From the NCBI GenBank assembly GCA_022820485.1, contig JAJEFJ010000013.1:1-56594 (forward strand): a stretch of DNA of 56,594 bases, in the 5' to 3' direction. Origin of the DNA: Candidatus Latescibacterota bacterium (GTDB taxonomy: Bacteria; Latescibacterota; UBA2968; UBA8231). The position numbers and the translations under genes are program-made. Below the pieces are notes generated by a model. It was not told the origin of the DNA and ran no database searches. It saw only the letters and a list, made by a program, of their open reading frames with translations. Below are positions 24,221 to 31,205 of the stretch, piece after piece (the stretch's first letter is position 1; the number at the start of each line of letters is the position of its first letter).

Positions 24221-27202
24221 TCAGGGTTGAGGATTTTGGGGGCTGGCCTCAATGCGGAAGATGGCTTGGGTGTCTTCGTCGCTGGTCAAGTAGAGGTGTC
24301 CGGCCTCGTCGGTAGTAAGCCCAACCGGCTTACCCCACGCGTTAGCGGAACTAAAAGAGAAAAAACCGAACAACCCACTCGATCCGGCATCCCCGTTGTC
24401 CTCGTCGGAATCGAGTCGGAAGCCGGTGAGAAAGTCGGCGACGCGGGCGTTGGACCCATCCGGCTCGGCAAAGAGCACCATGACCTTGTAGCCGGGATCG
24501 TTGCCCAAAGCTCCGGCGCGGCAGGCGACAAACGCGGCGTGTTTGTACTGAGGAGGAAACTGGTCGCGCTCGTAGAAATGCAGCGCCATGGGTGCCAAGT
24601 GGGCGGGAATGAGGACGGCTGGAGTATCCATGTTGGCGACTAACAGCGAATCGGCAGCGGTCAGCGGCAAGATGGACCTTCCGTAGGAAGAGAAATCGGT
24701 CCAGACTTTGTCCCCGTACGCAAACGGCCAGCCATAGAAGCCGCCGTCGCGGAGCGGGGTGATCCACTCCGGTGGCAGGTTGGGGCCCTCGCGGTCGTGC
24801 CCAGTGTTGGCAGCCCACAGCTCGCCGGTGACCGGGTGCAAGGCGAGGCCGATGGCATTGCGTAGGCCTGAAGCATAGATCCGCCGACCCGTGCCATCGG
24901 TGTTTATCTGCATGACGGTGGAGCGTTCTGGGTCGTCTTCGCGGCAGAGGTCGCAACCTGAGCCAATGTGGAAGTAGAGCTTGTCGTTGGCTTCGTCGAA
25001 AATTAGCGTATGGGTTACGTGCTCAACGGGACGGCCCATGAATCCGGGCACCTCGGCGAAAATGGTCCGCTCCTCGTAAAAGCCGTCTGCGTCGCGGTCT
25101 TCGAGGCGGTAGATCGCATCGTCGTCAGCGACGAAGAGCGCTCCCTGATAGAAGGCGATGCTGTGAGGCCAGTTGAGGTCATCGACCGCTTTGTACACGG
25201 TGTCGGCGCGGCCATCGCCGTCTTTGTCGGGCAAGGCCAATACGGTGCTTTGGCGGCCGGGGACCGGGGCCCATGTATGCCGAGGCTTCATGTTGGCCAC
25301 GTGTAGGACGCCGTGGTCGTCCCATGCCATAAAGCGAGCTTTATCTACTTGGTCGGAGAAGAGTTTGACCTTAAAGCCGGGGGGGAGGTTGAGCGTGCGG
25401 TCGGGGAGCCCTTCGACCGGCACTGGTTCGAGGTGGAGGTCAATTTTGGGCGTTAAGCGGATCTGACTGGGAGCGTCCTCGCCGCGGAGGGTGGCTAGGT
25501 ACTGGTCAAATCCTTCGCGCGAGCCGTGGCGGCGCTCGTACAGCGCGGCTAGGGCCGCTTGGCAGGGGTTGGGGCCCCAGCTTCGGACTTCGAGGCCGGC
25601 GAGATAGGCGTCCGCCGCCTTGTCGAGCCAAGTGTCGGCTGCCTCGACGCCATCCCGAGTCTCGGCCTCGGTCGCCATGTGCTCGAACATCTGGCCTAAG
25701 TGATAGTGAGCACGGGTGTTTCCCGGCGAAAACTTCAGTGCCCGTTCGATCTCGTTGCGGCCTTCCTCGACGCGACCCGCTTTGTAGAGCGCCCACCCGA
25801 GGGCGTCGTGGATGAAGCCCAAGTAGAAATTCATCCGACCCTCTCCCCCCGCTTCCTCTTCTACCCTATCGAGCATGGCTTGTATGACGCCCCGAGCGAG
25901 TTCGGCCGCCTCCTCGGCGTACGGCGTGCGGTCGGTCATCAAGATGAGGGCATTGTACGTTAGGTACGGATTGAGTTGCTCGTACTGGACCAAGCCGCGC
26001 ACTGCCTCGGCGAGTTCCTCGGTCGGAACCGGGTTCATGGCGCTTAGGGCACTGAAGAGCGCTCGGTACGGTCGGTCGCGGAAACTATCGTCGTAGAGAG
26101 GTTTTTCGAGGAGCTGATAGGCCGCGTCGCAGATGAGGCGAAGCCGATCTTGGTACTCGGGCGCGTCCCGGCGGACGATGCGCTCCAACTCGGACTGCAA
26201 TCGTCGGTGCTCCCGTTCGAACTTCCCTTGGTGGATCCGCGACGCATGTCGGCTCGCGGGAGCCAGCGCCATCAGCTTGGCCTCGAACGCCGCGGCCTGC
26301 TCTTCGTCCTCGAGAACATTTCTATAAGCCGTGGTGAGCAGGGCGAGGCCGCGTACGGTCTCTGGCACGGCCTGCCGATACGCGGCGATGCTGGCCTCAA
26401 TGGCGGCGCGGCGCTCGTCGGCGGGAAGCTGGTCCGTCTCGTTGAGAATCTGCCAGTGCAAATAGCGCACATCCGCGGAGCTTGGGGAGAGACGAATGGC
26501 CTCTTCAATTAGCGGGAGTGCTTCCTGCGGCTTGTCGGACCGGTGTAGTTGTTGCGCGGCGCTAAGGTAGCCGCTGACGTGGTTGGGCCAACGCGCTCGT
26601 AGCGTGGCCAAGGTAGCGAGGCTCGTGTCTGCATAGGCGGGATCTTCCAGGGCGTACTGTGCCCGGTACTCGAGTTCTGCGCGGGCATGGAGGACTTCAG
26701 GATGGTGGAGCGTCGCCGCATCCACTGAGTCCAAAAATGCCATTCCCGCTTCCGTGTTCCTGAACCGAAGCGCCTGAAGGTACGTCGCGGCAAACTCCGG
26801 CTGGGGCAGCAGCTCCCAAGCGCGCAAGCTAGACTCGGCTGCCTCGTCGAAATGCTGCCAGTCCGTCAGAAACGCGAGTGCTTGGGCGTAGAGCCCCCAC
26901 GGGTTGTCCGGCTCCCGTTCCAAGATCGCGTCAGCTTGCTCTTGGATCTCTCTGTGCCCGTCCAACTGCCCCTCTAGCTGACGCGCGTAGAGTGCCCGCA
27001 GTTCGGCGTCCTCTGGTGCGCGGCTCGTCCATTCGCGGCCGAGGATGGCTCCCTCCTCGAACGTCCACAACCGATTGTGCTCGCGCAGTTGTGCTTTCGC
27101 TGCTTTTAGCTCTTGGGGCGAGTAGGGTTGCTCGGTTTCGCTTGCGATGCAGACGCTGGCGCTCAACATCAATCCGATGAGACTGCCGATCAAAGACTTC
27201 AT
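24221..27202 (-). CDS. Exported TPR protein fused to a sorbosone-dehydrogenase-like beta-propeller
   Basis: The start is ATG 27200-27202 (MKSLIGSLIGLMLSASVCIA), which has AAAGGTG upstream and a signal peptide; 993 residues result. The N-terminal ~550 residues are helical TPR-type repeats (ILEREPDNPWGLYAQALAF, ALKFSPGNTRAHYHLGQMF). After a linker, LPPGFKVKLFSDQVDKARFM opens a six-bladed propeller like PQQ-dependent sugar dehydrogenases and planctomycete membrane-bound-dehydrogenase domains: ANMKPRHTWAP, GDGRADTVY, ASGLRNAIGLALHP, GFYGWPFAYG. A CDLC pair sits in GSGCDLCRED. It probably oxidises or binds sugars in the periplasm. The order TPR then propeller in one chain is uncommon. Confidence 0.82.
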   Translation of the reverse strand: MKSLIGSLIGLMLSASVCIASETEQPYSPQELKAAKAQLREHNRLWTFEEGAILGREWTSRAPEDAELRALYARQLEGQLDGHREIQEQADAILEREPDNPWGLYAQALAFLTDWQHFDEAAESSLRAWELLPQPEFAATYLQALRFRNTEAGMAFLDSVDAATLHHPEVLHARAELEYRAQYALEDPAYADTSLATLATLRARWPNHVSGYLSAAQQLHRSDKPQEALPLIEEAIRLSPSSADVRYLHWQILNETDQLPADERRAAIEASIAAYRQAVPETVRGLALLTTAYRNVLEDEEQAAAFEAKLMALAPASRHASRIHQGKFEREHRRLQSELERIVRRDAPEYQDRLRLICDAAYQLLEKPLYDDSFRDRPYRALFSALSAMNPVPTEELAEAVRGLVQYEQLNPYLTYNALILMTDRTPYAEEAAELARGVIQAMLDRVEEEAGGEGRMNFYLGFIHDALGWALYKAGRVEEGRNEIERALKFSPGNTRAHYHLGQMFEHMATEAETRDGVEAADTWLDKAADAYLAGLEVRSWGPNPCQAALAALYERRHGSREGFDQYLATLRGEDAPSQIRLTPKIDLHLEPVPVEGLPDRTLNLPPGFKVKLFSDQVDKARFMAWDDHGVLHVANMKPRHTWAPVPGRQSTVLALPDKDGDGRADTVYKAVDDLNWPHSIAFYQGALFVADDDAIYRLEDRDADGFYEERTIFAEVPGFMGRPVEHVTHTLIFDEANDKLYFHIGSGCDLCREDDPERSTVMQINTDGTGRRIYASGLRNAIGLALHPVTGELWAANTGHDREGPNLPPEWITPLRDGGFYGWPFAYGDKVWTDFSSYGRSILPLTAADSLLVANMDTPAVLIPAHLAPMALHFYERDQFPPQYKHAAFVACRAGALGNDPGYKVMVLFAEPDGSNARVADFLTGFRLDSDEDNGDAGSSGLFGFFSFSSANAWGKPVGLTTDEAGHLYLTSDEDTQAIFRIEASPQNPQP

Positions 27203-27363
27203 AGAGTAAACACCTTTAGAAAGGGTTTTGAAATGGCGTTTCCGAGAGACGAGGAGCGAGTAGGCTGGACAGGCATGGAAGCTCTGGTGGTTTGAGGCCC
27301 TGCTGTTCAAACATAAGGAAACGTAACACGGCTCGGCCAATAGGTGGGGGATCTACACGGTCC

Positions 27364-27393
27364 TTGACAGAGAGTGATGGTATCATTTTGATA
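27364..27393 (+). promoter_or_regulatory. Promoter with overlapping operator of the FitAB-like module
   Basis: TTGACA (27364-27369) is a consensus -35 box. TATCATTTTGATA (27381-27393) is a perfect palindrome that covers the expected -10 position and lies five bases before the antitoxin ATG. This geometry fits autorepression by the RHH antitoxin. Confidence 0.6.
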
Positions 27394-27398
27394 ACAGT

Positions 27399-27629
27399 AT
27401 GAAATCACTACATATCAGAGATGTGGATCCCAACATTCTGGCGGCCCTGAAACGGCTGGCCAAGAGCCACCGCCGCTCGCTCCATGGAGAGCTGCATACA
27501 ATACTGGAGCGGGCCGCTCGCACTGCTCCGCCTGAACAGCCAGAGGCGATGTCGTGGATCACGGTGGAGACTGGCCGAGCCACATCGACATGGTCTCGAA
27601 ACGAGATCTACGATGACGACGGCAGGTGA
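27399..27629 (+). CDS. FitA-like ribbon-helix-helix antitoxin
   Basis: The product is 76 residues. It begins MKSLHIRDVDPNILAALKRL with AKSHRRSLHGELHTILERA, an Arc/FitA-type ribbon-helix-helix that binds DNA as a dimer. A flexible C-terminus (about residue 45 on) would wrap the toxin. The PIN toxin gene starts 17 bases before its stop. The promoter/operator at 27364-27393 supports autoregulation. Confidence 0.85.
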   Translation: MKSLHIRDVDPNILAALKRLAKSHRRSLHGELHTILERAARTAPPEQPEAMSWITVETGRATSTWSRNEIYDDDGR

Positions 27630-28071
27630 GATCCTGTTCGCCGACACTAACGTGTTTCTGTCGGCCACAGATCGTTCGCGCAAGCACCACGCCGAGGCTC
27701 GGGAACTATTGCAAGCAGCAAGAGAAGGCAAAGCGGTTCTGGCCGTTAGCGGTCAGATAATCCGCGAATACCTCGTGGTCGCCACGCGTCCTGTCGAAGT
27801 CAACGGTCTCGGCTTGGCCGCAGAAGACGCGTTGAAGAACATCGATGTCTTCACCCGCCCGCCTTTCCTGTTCTGCGAGGAGTCAGAGCAGGTGTCCCGC
27901 CGCCTGCGGGATCTCGTGCAGACGCATCGCCTGACGGGCAAGCGCGTCCACGACGGCAACATCGTGGCGACCATGCTCGCGGAGGGGATTGATCGTCTGA
28001 TCACCGAGAATGCGGGGGACTTCGCCTCCTTTGAAGAGATCGAAGCGGTCGGGCTGGCATTTACGAAGTAG
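27613..28071 (+). CDS. PIN-domain toxin (VapC/FitB-like ribonuclease)
   Basis: I use ATG 27613 (MTTAGEILFADTNVFLSATD), coupled to the antitoxin end; 152 residues. Acidic PIN residues are visible: the first Asp in FADTNVF, a Glu in IIREYLVV, Asp in RVHDGNIVATML, and the terminal ITENAGDF. PIN toxins cleave specific RNAs with Mg2+. The gene runs convergently into the stand-alone HTH gene, overlapping it by 11 bases (28061-28071). Confidence 0.88.
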   Translation: MTTAGEILFADTNVFLSATDRSRKHHAEARELLQAAREGKAVLAVSGQIIREYLVVATRPVEVNGLGLAAEDALKNIDVFTRPPFLFCEESEQVSRRLRDLVQTHRLTGKRVHDGNIVATMLAEGIDRLITENAGDFASFEEIEAVGLAFTK

Positions 28072-28237
28072 CTTTTGGTCGTTTTAGCCCGTACTTGCGC
28101 ATCCGATACCGCAGCTTCTCCGGGCCTATGCCCAAAAACCGAGCCGCCCCCCTCGGGCCATAGATCCGCCAGTTGGTGGCTTGGAGGGCCGCCAAAATTT
28201 GCCGCTTTTCGGCCTCTGGTAGTGTCATCAGGGGCAT
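28061..28237 (-). CDS. Stand-alone Fis-type HTH protein, 58 aa
   Basis: ATG 28235-28237 follows AAAGGAG at seven bases, a strong independent start. The product begins MPLMTLPEAEKRQILAALQ and continues NWRIYGPRGAARFLGIGPEK and LRYRMRKYGL. It is nearly identical in protein, and about 88% in DNA by eye, to the C-terminal DNA-binding domain of the sigma-54 activator at 31206-34350 (EKQRILAALQATNW, GPRGAARLLSMGPEKLRYR). It has no AAA+ domain, so it cannot activate sigma-54 itself. It could compete for, or modulate, the activator's binding sites. It follows the thioredoxin-like genes on the same strand. Confidence 0.75.
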   Translation of the reverse strand: MPLMTLPEAEKRQILAALQATNWRIYGPRGAARFLGIGPEKLRYRMRKYGLKRPKATS

Positions 28238-28300
28238 AATTAACTCCTTTCGGCAAAGTGTCGTTAAGACGCACGACAAATCCTAAGCGACAATGGAATG

Positions 28301-28328
28301 GTAGGGGTGATTCGCAAATCGCCCCTAC
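28301..28328. repeat. Dispersed palindromic repeat, copy E
   Basis: GTAGGGGTGATTCG...AAATCGCCCCTAC, a 28-base imperfect palindrome between the thioredoxin-like gene end and the stand-alone HTH gene. Confidence 0.8.
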
Positions 28329-28341
28329 GTTATGGCAAAAT

Positions 28342-29469
28342 TTAGCTACCGGCCTGCAGCAGCGCCTTGATTTGCTCTTCAGTAGGCAGGTCGTTCACAA
28401 GGGCGATGCGGTTATCCCGGTCGATCAGGATGTAATGGGGTATAGGTCCGCCTGGATCGAGACCGTAGCGCCGGAAGGTCTCGCCGGTGTCGAGGGCAAT
28501 GGGGAATGCGTAATCATGCTGGCCGACAAAGTCATCTAACTCGTCGGCCCGCCACGCCGAATGCAGGGAAATGACGACAAAGCCCTGATCCCGATAGCGC
28601 TCGTACATATCGGCGATATAGGGCAGTTTTGCTATGCAGGGCTGGCACCACGTAGCCCAAAAGTCGAGCAGCACCACCTTGCCCTGCAATTGTCCTAGAC
28701 TGTTCAGGGGGGACTCTTCATAACCAGCGACGGGCTGTAGCCAGCGCTCAATGTCCATTTCAAAGGGCACGGCCCCCTTCTCCACAGCGTGCCGCTGGTG
28801 CATGACTTCCTTTTCCCTAGAGCTGATATAGCGGACGGAAAAGGTTTGGCCGTCGTCGGTGAATTCGGCGCGGTCCCACTGGAGGATCGCCTGATCGGCC
28901 GTGGGTTTTTCCAAGGTCTTGCGCTGGGGAATGGTCAGGATGGGAGCGAAGCGGACGACGGTATGTAGCTGGGATTGGGTAGGACCCGAACCGGCCCAGA
29001 TCCAGTGGTCGCGCTGCCAGCGGGTCAGGTGAGTAGAAGGCTTTTCGGCGGATCGAAACGTGGATTGGAGTTGGACTACCGAGTCGCCGACCGCGGTTTC
29101 TAGACCGGGAAAAGGCTCGTCCACCAGTGCTTGGCGGTGTCCCGACAGGCGGTTCCGATTAGTCTCGTCCTGAACATACGTCTGGCCGTCTGGGTGAGAG
29201 ACGACCACGGTAAAAGGGGTCGTCTTTTCAACCCGGCCAACCCGGCCCGGTTGATCCACTCGGCCGAGGATGGTATGCCACACTTCCTGGCCCTCGGCAT
29301 TCGCGCGCCAAGCGTGTAGCCAGCCTTGGCGCAGTTGCGCTTGGACGGAACCGCCGACTGAGGCGGGTAGATCGACCGAGTCGCGCCAAGCCGAGGTCGC
29401 GGCGGCTTCTGAGGCGGCGGTGATCAGTCCGGCTACGAGGCCGGTGTAGAGAATTTTAGCATAAGTCAT
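28342..29469 (-). CDS. Exported TlpA-like thioredoxin-fold protein
   Basis: The product is 375 residues. An N-terminal export segment (ILYTGLVAGLITAASEAAAT) leads to a unique ~230-residue region with WLHAWRANAEGQEVWHTILG and VSHPDGQTYVQDETN. A C-terminal TlpA/ResA-type domain then has GKVVLLDFWATWCQPCIAKL, with the CxxC redox pair intact, and GGPIPHYILIDRDNRIALVN. It is likely a periplasmic disulfide reductase or oxidoreductase. The N-terminal region is shared with the neighbouring paralog at 29492, 22 bases upstream on the same strand, so both probably come from the sigma-54 promoter at 30966-30982. Confidence 0.85.
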   Translation of the reverse strand: MTYAKILYTGLVAGLITAASEAAATSAWRDSVDLPASVGGSVQAQLRQGWLHAWRANAEGQEVWHTILGRVDQPGRVGRVEKTTPFTVVVSHPDGQTYVQDETNRNRLSGHRQALVDEPFPGLETAVGDSVVQLQSTFRSAEKPSTHLTRWQRDHWIWAGSGPTQSQLHTVVRFAPILTIPQRKTLEKPTADQAILQWDRAEFTDDGQTFSVRYISSREKEVMHQRHAVEKGAVPFEMDIERWLQPVAGYEESPLNSLGQLQGKVVLLDFWATWCQPCIAKLPYIADMYERYRDQGFVVISLHSAWRADELDDFVGQHDYAFPIALDTGETFRRYGLDPGGPIPHYILIDRDNRIALVNDLPTEEQIKALLQAGS

Positions 29470-29491
29470 GGTAAAAACCTCTCGCTAGGGG

Positions 29492-30865
29492 TTAGTGGGT
29501 CGGGAACGGGTCGTCGAGCAAGTACTCTAATTGGGCTTGACTCGGCGCTTCGCCGTCTTGGCTGATCCAAGCCAGCCGGCAGTCGCGGTCAAGGAGGACA
29601 GACTGGGGCCAACTCCAGATGCCGTAGCGCTGTGCGCTCGCGCCTTCATCTACCGCTATGGGCAACGTATAGCCGCGTTCGGCGATAAAGGCGTCCACAT
29701 CGTCGGCCTCCTCGGCACTGTGGATGGCGATGACGACGAGGCCCTCGTCTTTGTGTTTTTTGTATAACTCGTCGTAGTGGGCGAGTTGCTCAACGGATTC
29801 GGGCGACCAAGTGGCCCAAAAGTGCAGCAGTACTACTTGGCCTAGGAACCAGCCTATGCGGTCGCCGTTCTCGATGGGGTTGGGCCAGCGCTGGGCTTCG
29901 ATATTGAAGGGTACGGCACCTCGGACCAGTCTGTGATTTTTCTGCGTACGGTCCGCTTCGACAGGGGTGATATAATCGACTATTAACACATCTCCACTAT
30001 CCAAGAGTTGGGCGTCATCCCAGCGCACAAAACCCCCGCTGCCGTTCATACCGAAGCGCGGCCTTTCCGGCACCAACACCGTCGGAGCTAGGCGGATGAG
30101 CGTATCCCAACTGTCCGTCGCATCCGGTCCCAAGGCTATCCAGAGCTGCCCGTGTTTCTCCCATTTGGTGATGCCGCGTTGCGAAGCCGGAGTGGGTGGG
30201 CTCTGGTCCATGGTGCTCTGGCGGAGGGAAGTGTCGGGGTTGGCGAACGCCTCTGGCACCCGTTTTTTGATCACAGCCAAAGTGGCCGCGTCGAGGCTGG
30301 CAAACGCCTCCGGCCCCAATTGTTGGACCAGATTCGCCAGAGCGGTGGAGTCAACGCTGGCGAATGCTTCCGGCGGCACTTGCTGGAGCTCAGCCGGAGT
30401 GGGTAAACTCGTACCCCTCCTAGTCAGAGTGCGTGCGCTTCGGTCAATACCGTTCTGGCGGAGGGTGGTGTCGAGACTAGTGAATGCCTCCGGCATCAGT
30501 TTTTGCCGGTGGGCGGCCAAGGAGGTGTAGCCAAAGTCGTCGCGGACGAAGTACGAGCCGTTGGCGTGGCGCACTTCGATGGCAATGCCTAGGTGTTCGA
30601 GCGTAGGGGGTTGTTGCGGATTGGCTTCGGCGAGGATGAGGTGCCAATGGGGACTGTCGTCTTGGTCGAGGCGGCGGGCGTGGAGCAAGCCATCGACGAT
30701 ATATGCCTCTATGCGCTCGCCCGGGTATCTTTCTTCATCAACAGGGACAGACTCGCTCCATTGGGCTTGGTCGGCCGGGTCTGCGGCTGCGGTGATGTAG
30801 GGGCCGCTGAGAAGCAGGGCTGCCGCTGCGAGGATTTGGTACTTTATCGAACGAAAGGAACGCAT
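29492..30865 (-). CDS. Exported thioredoxin-fold protein lacking CxxC, with PEAF repeats
   Basis: I start at ATG 30863-30865 (MRSFRSIKYQILAAAALLLS), with AGGAG upstream and a signal peptide; 457 residues. The N-terminal region resembles the paralog at 28342 (WHLILAEANPQQPP; VRHANGSYFVRDDFGYTS). Residues 125-214 contain four copies of a PEAFxSxDxxxL element (starting 125, 165, 185, 204) that the paralog lacks apart from one trace. The C-terminal TlpA-like domain reads VVLLHFWATWSPESVEQL: both cysteines of the CxxC motif are replaced (S-P-E-S), so it cannot do thiol chemistry and may bind partners instead. It is the first gene after the predicted sigma-54 promoter. Confidence 0.82.
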   Translation of the reverse strand: MRSFRSIKYQILAAAALLLSGPYITAAADPADQAQWSESVPVDEERYPGERIEAYIVDGLLHARRLDQDDSPHWHLILAEANPQQPPTLEHLGIAIEVRHANGSYFVRDDFGYTSLAAHRQKLMPEAFTSLDTTLRQNGIDRSARTLTRRGTSLPTPAELQQVPPEAFASVDSTALANLVQQLGPEAFASLDAATLAVIKKRVPEAFANPDTSLRQSTMDQSPPTPASQRGITKWEKHGQLWIALGPDATDSWDTLIRLAPTVLVPERPRFGMNGSGGFVRWDDAQLLDSGDVLIVDYITPVEADRTQKNHRLVRGAVPFNIEAQRWPNPIENGDRIGWFLGQVVLLHFWATWSPESVEQLAHYDELYKKHKDEGLVVIAIHSAEEADDVDAFIAERGYTLPIAVDEGASAQRYGIWSWPQSVLLDRDCRLAWISQDGEAPSQAQLEYLLDDPFPTH

Positions 30866-30917
30866 CTGAAGTCTCCTTTGAGGTGTCCCCGACAGGTCGG
30901 GGCGGTTGGTGGATGCA

Positions 30918-30945
30918 GTAGGGGCGATTCGCGAATCGCCCCTAC
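30918..30945. repeat. Dispersed palindromic repeat, copy F
   Basis: Perfect 28-base palindrome GTAGGGGCGATTCG/CGAATCGCCCCTAC. It lies in the leader between the sigma-54 promoter and the ATG at 30865, so it would fold in the mRNA 5' end. Confidence 0.85.
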
Positions 30946-30965
30946 AATTCTTGGAATCGACGTAA

Positions 30966-30982
30966 TGCACATTTTGTGCCAA
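30966..30982 (-). promoter_or_regulatory. Sigma-54 (-24/-12) promoter
   Basis: On the minus strand the sequence is TTGGCACAAAATGTGCA. GG and GC are exactly 12 bases apart, as required; the consensus is TGGCAC-N5-TTGCA, and only one base of the -12 element differs. It points at the thioredoxin-like genes (first ATG at 30865, about 90 bases beyond the expected start site). The gene on the other side encodes a sigma-54 activator. Confidence 0.75.
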
Positions 30983-30998
30983 TATCAGAATCAAGCAC

Positions 30999-31031
30999 AA
31001 AAAAATCCTTTAGGAGCTGACCTAAAGGATT
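30999..31031 (-). terminator. Rho-independent terminator of the sigma-54 activator gene
   Basis: AATCCTTTAGG (31004-31014) and CCTAAAGGATT (31021-31031) form a perfect 11-bp stem with a 6-base loop. On the minus strand the stem is followed by a run of T (complement of 30999-31005). It ends transcription of the regulator just before the -24/-12 promoter. Confidence 0.85.
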
Positions 31032-31114
31032 GAAAAACATGGAATTTAAGTAAATAAAAATAATTCTCTACGAGGCGGATATTAGGTGTCGTCGCAAACT
31101 GATCTACGATTTTC

Positions 31115-31172
31115 CGTTCAAAGAAACGATTTTTGAACGATTTTTGAACGACTCTAAACGATTTTTGAACGA
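31115..31172. promoter_or_regulatory. Candidate upstream activator sites (CGATTTTTGAACGA repeats)
   Basis: CGATTTTTGAACGA or close variants occur three times (about 31127-31140, 31138-31151, 31159-31172). CGTTCAAA (31115-31122) is an inverted copy of TTTGAACG (31132-31139), giving a dyad. The cluster lies about 160-220 bases upstream of the expected start site of the sigma-54 promoter, the normal distance for enhancer sites. Confidence 0.5.
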
Positions 31173-31205
31173 CTTTTTACAAATCAGCGACCTCCGCACG
31201 AGTTT

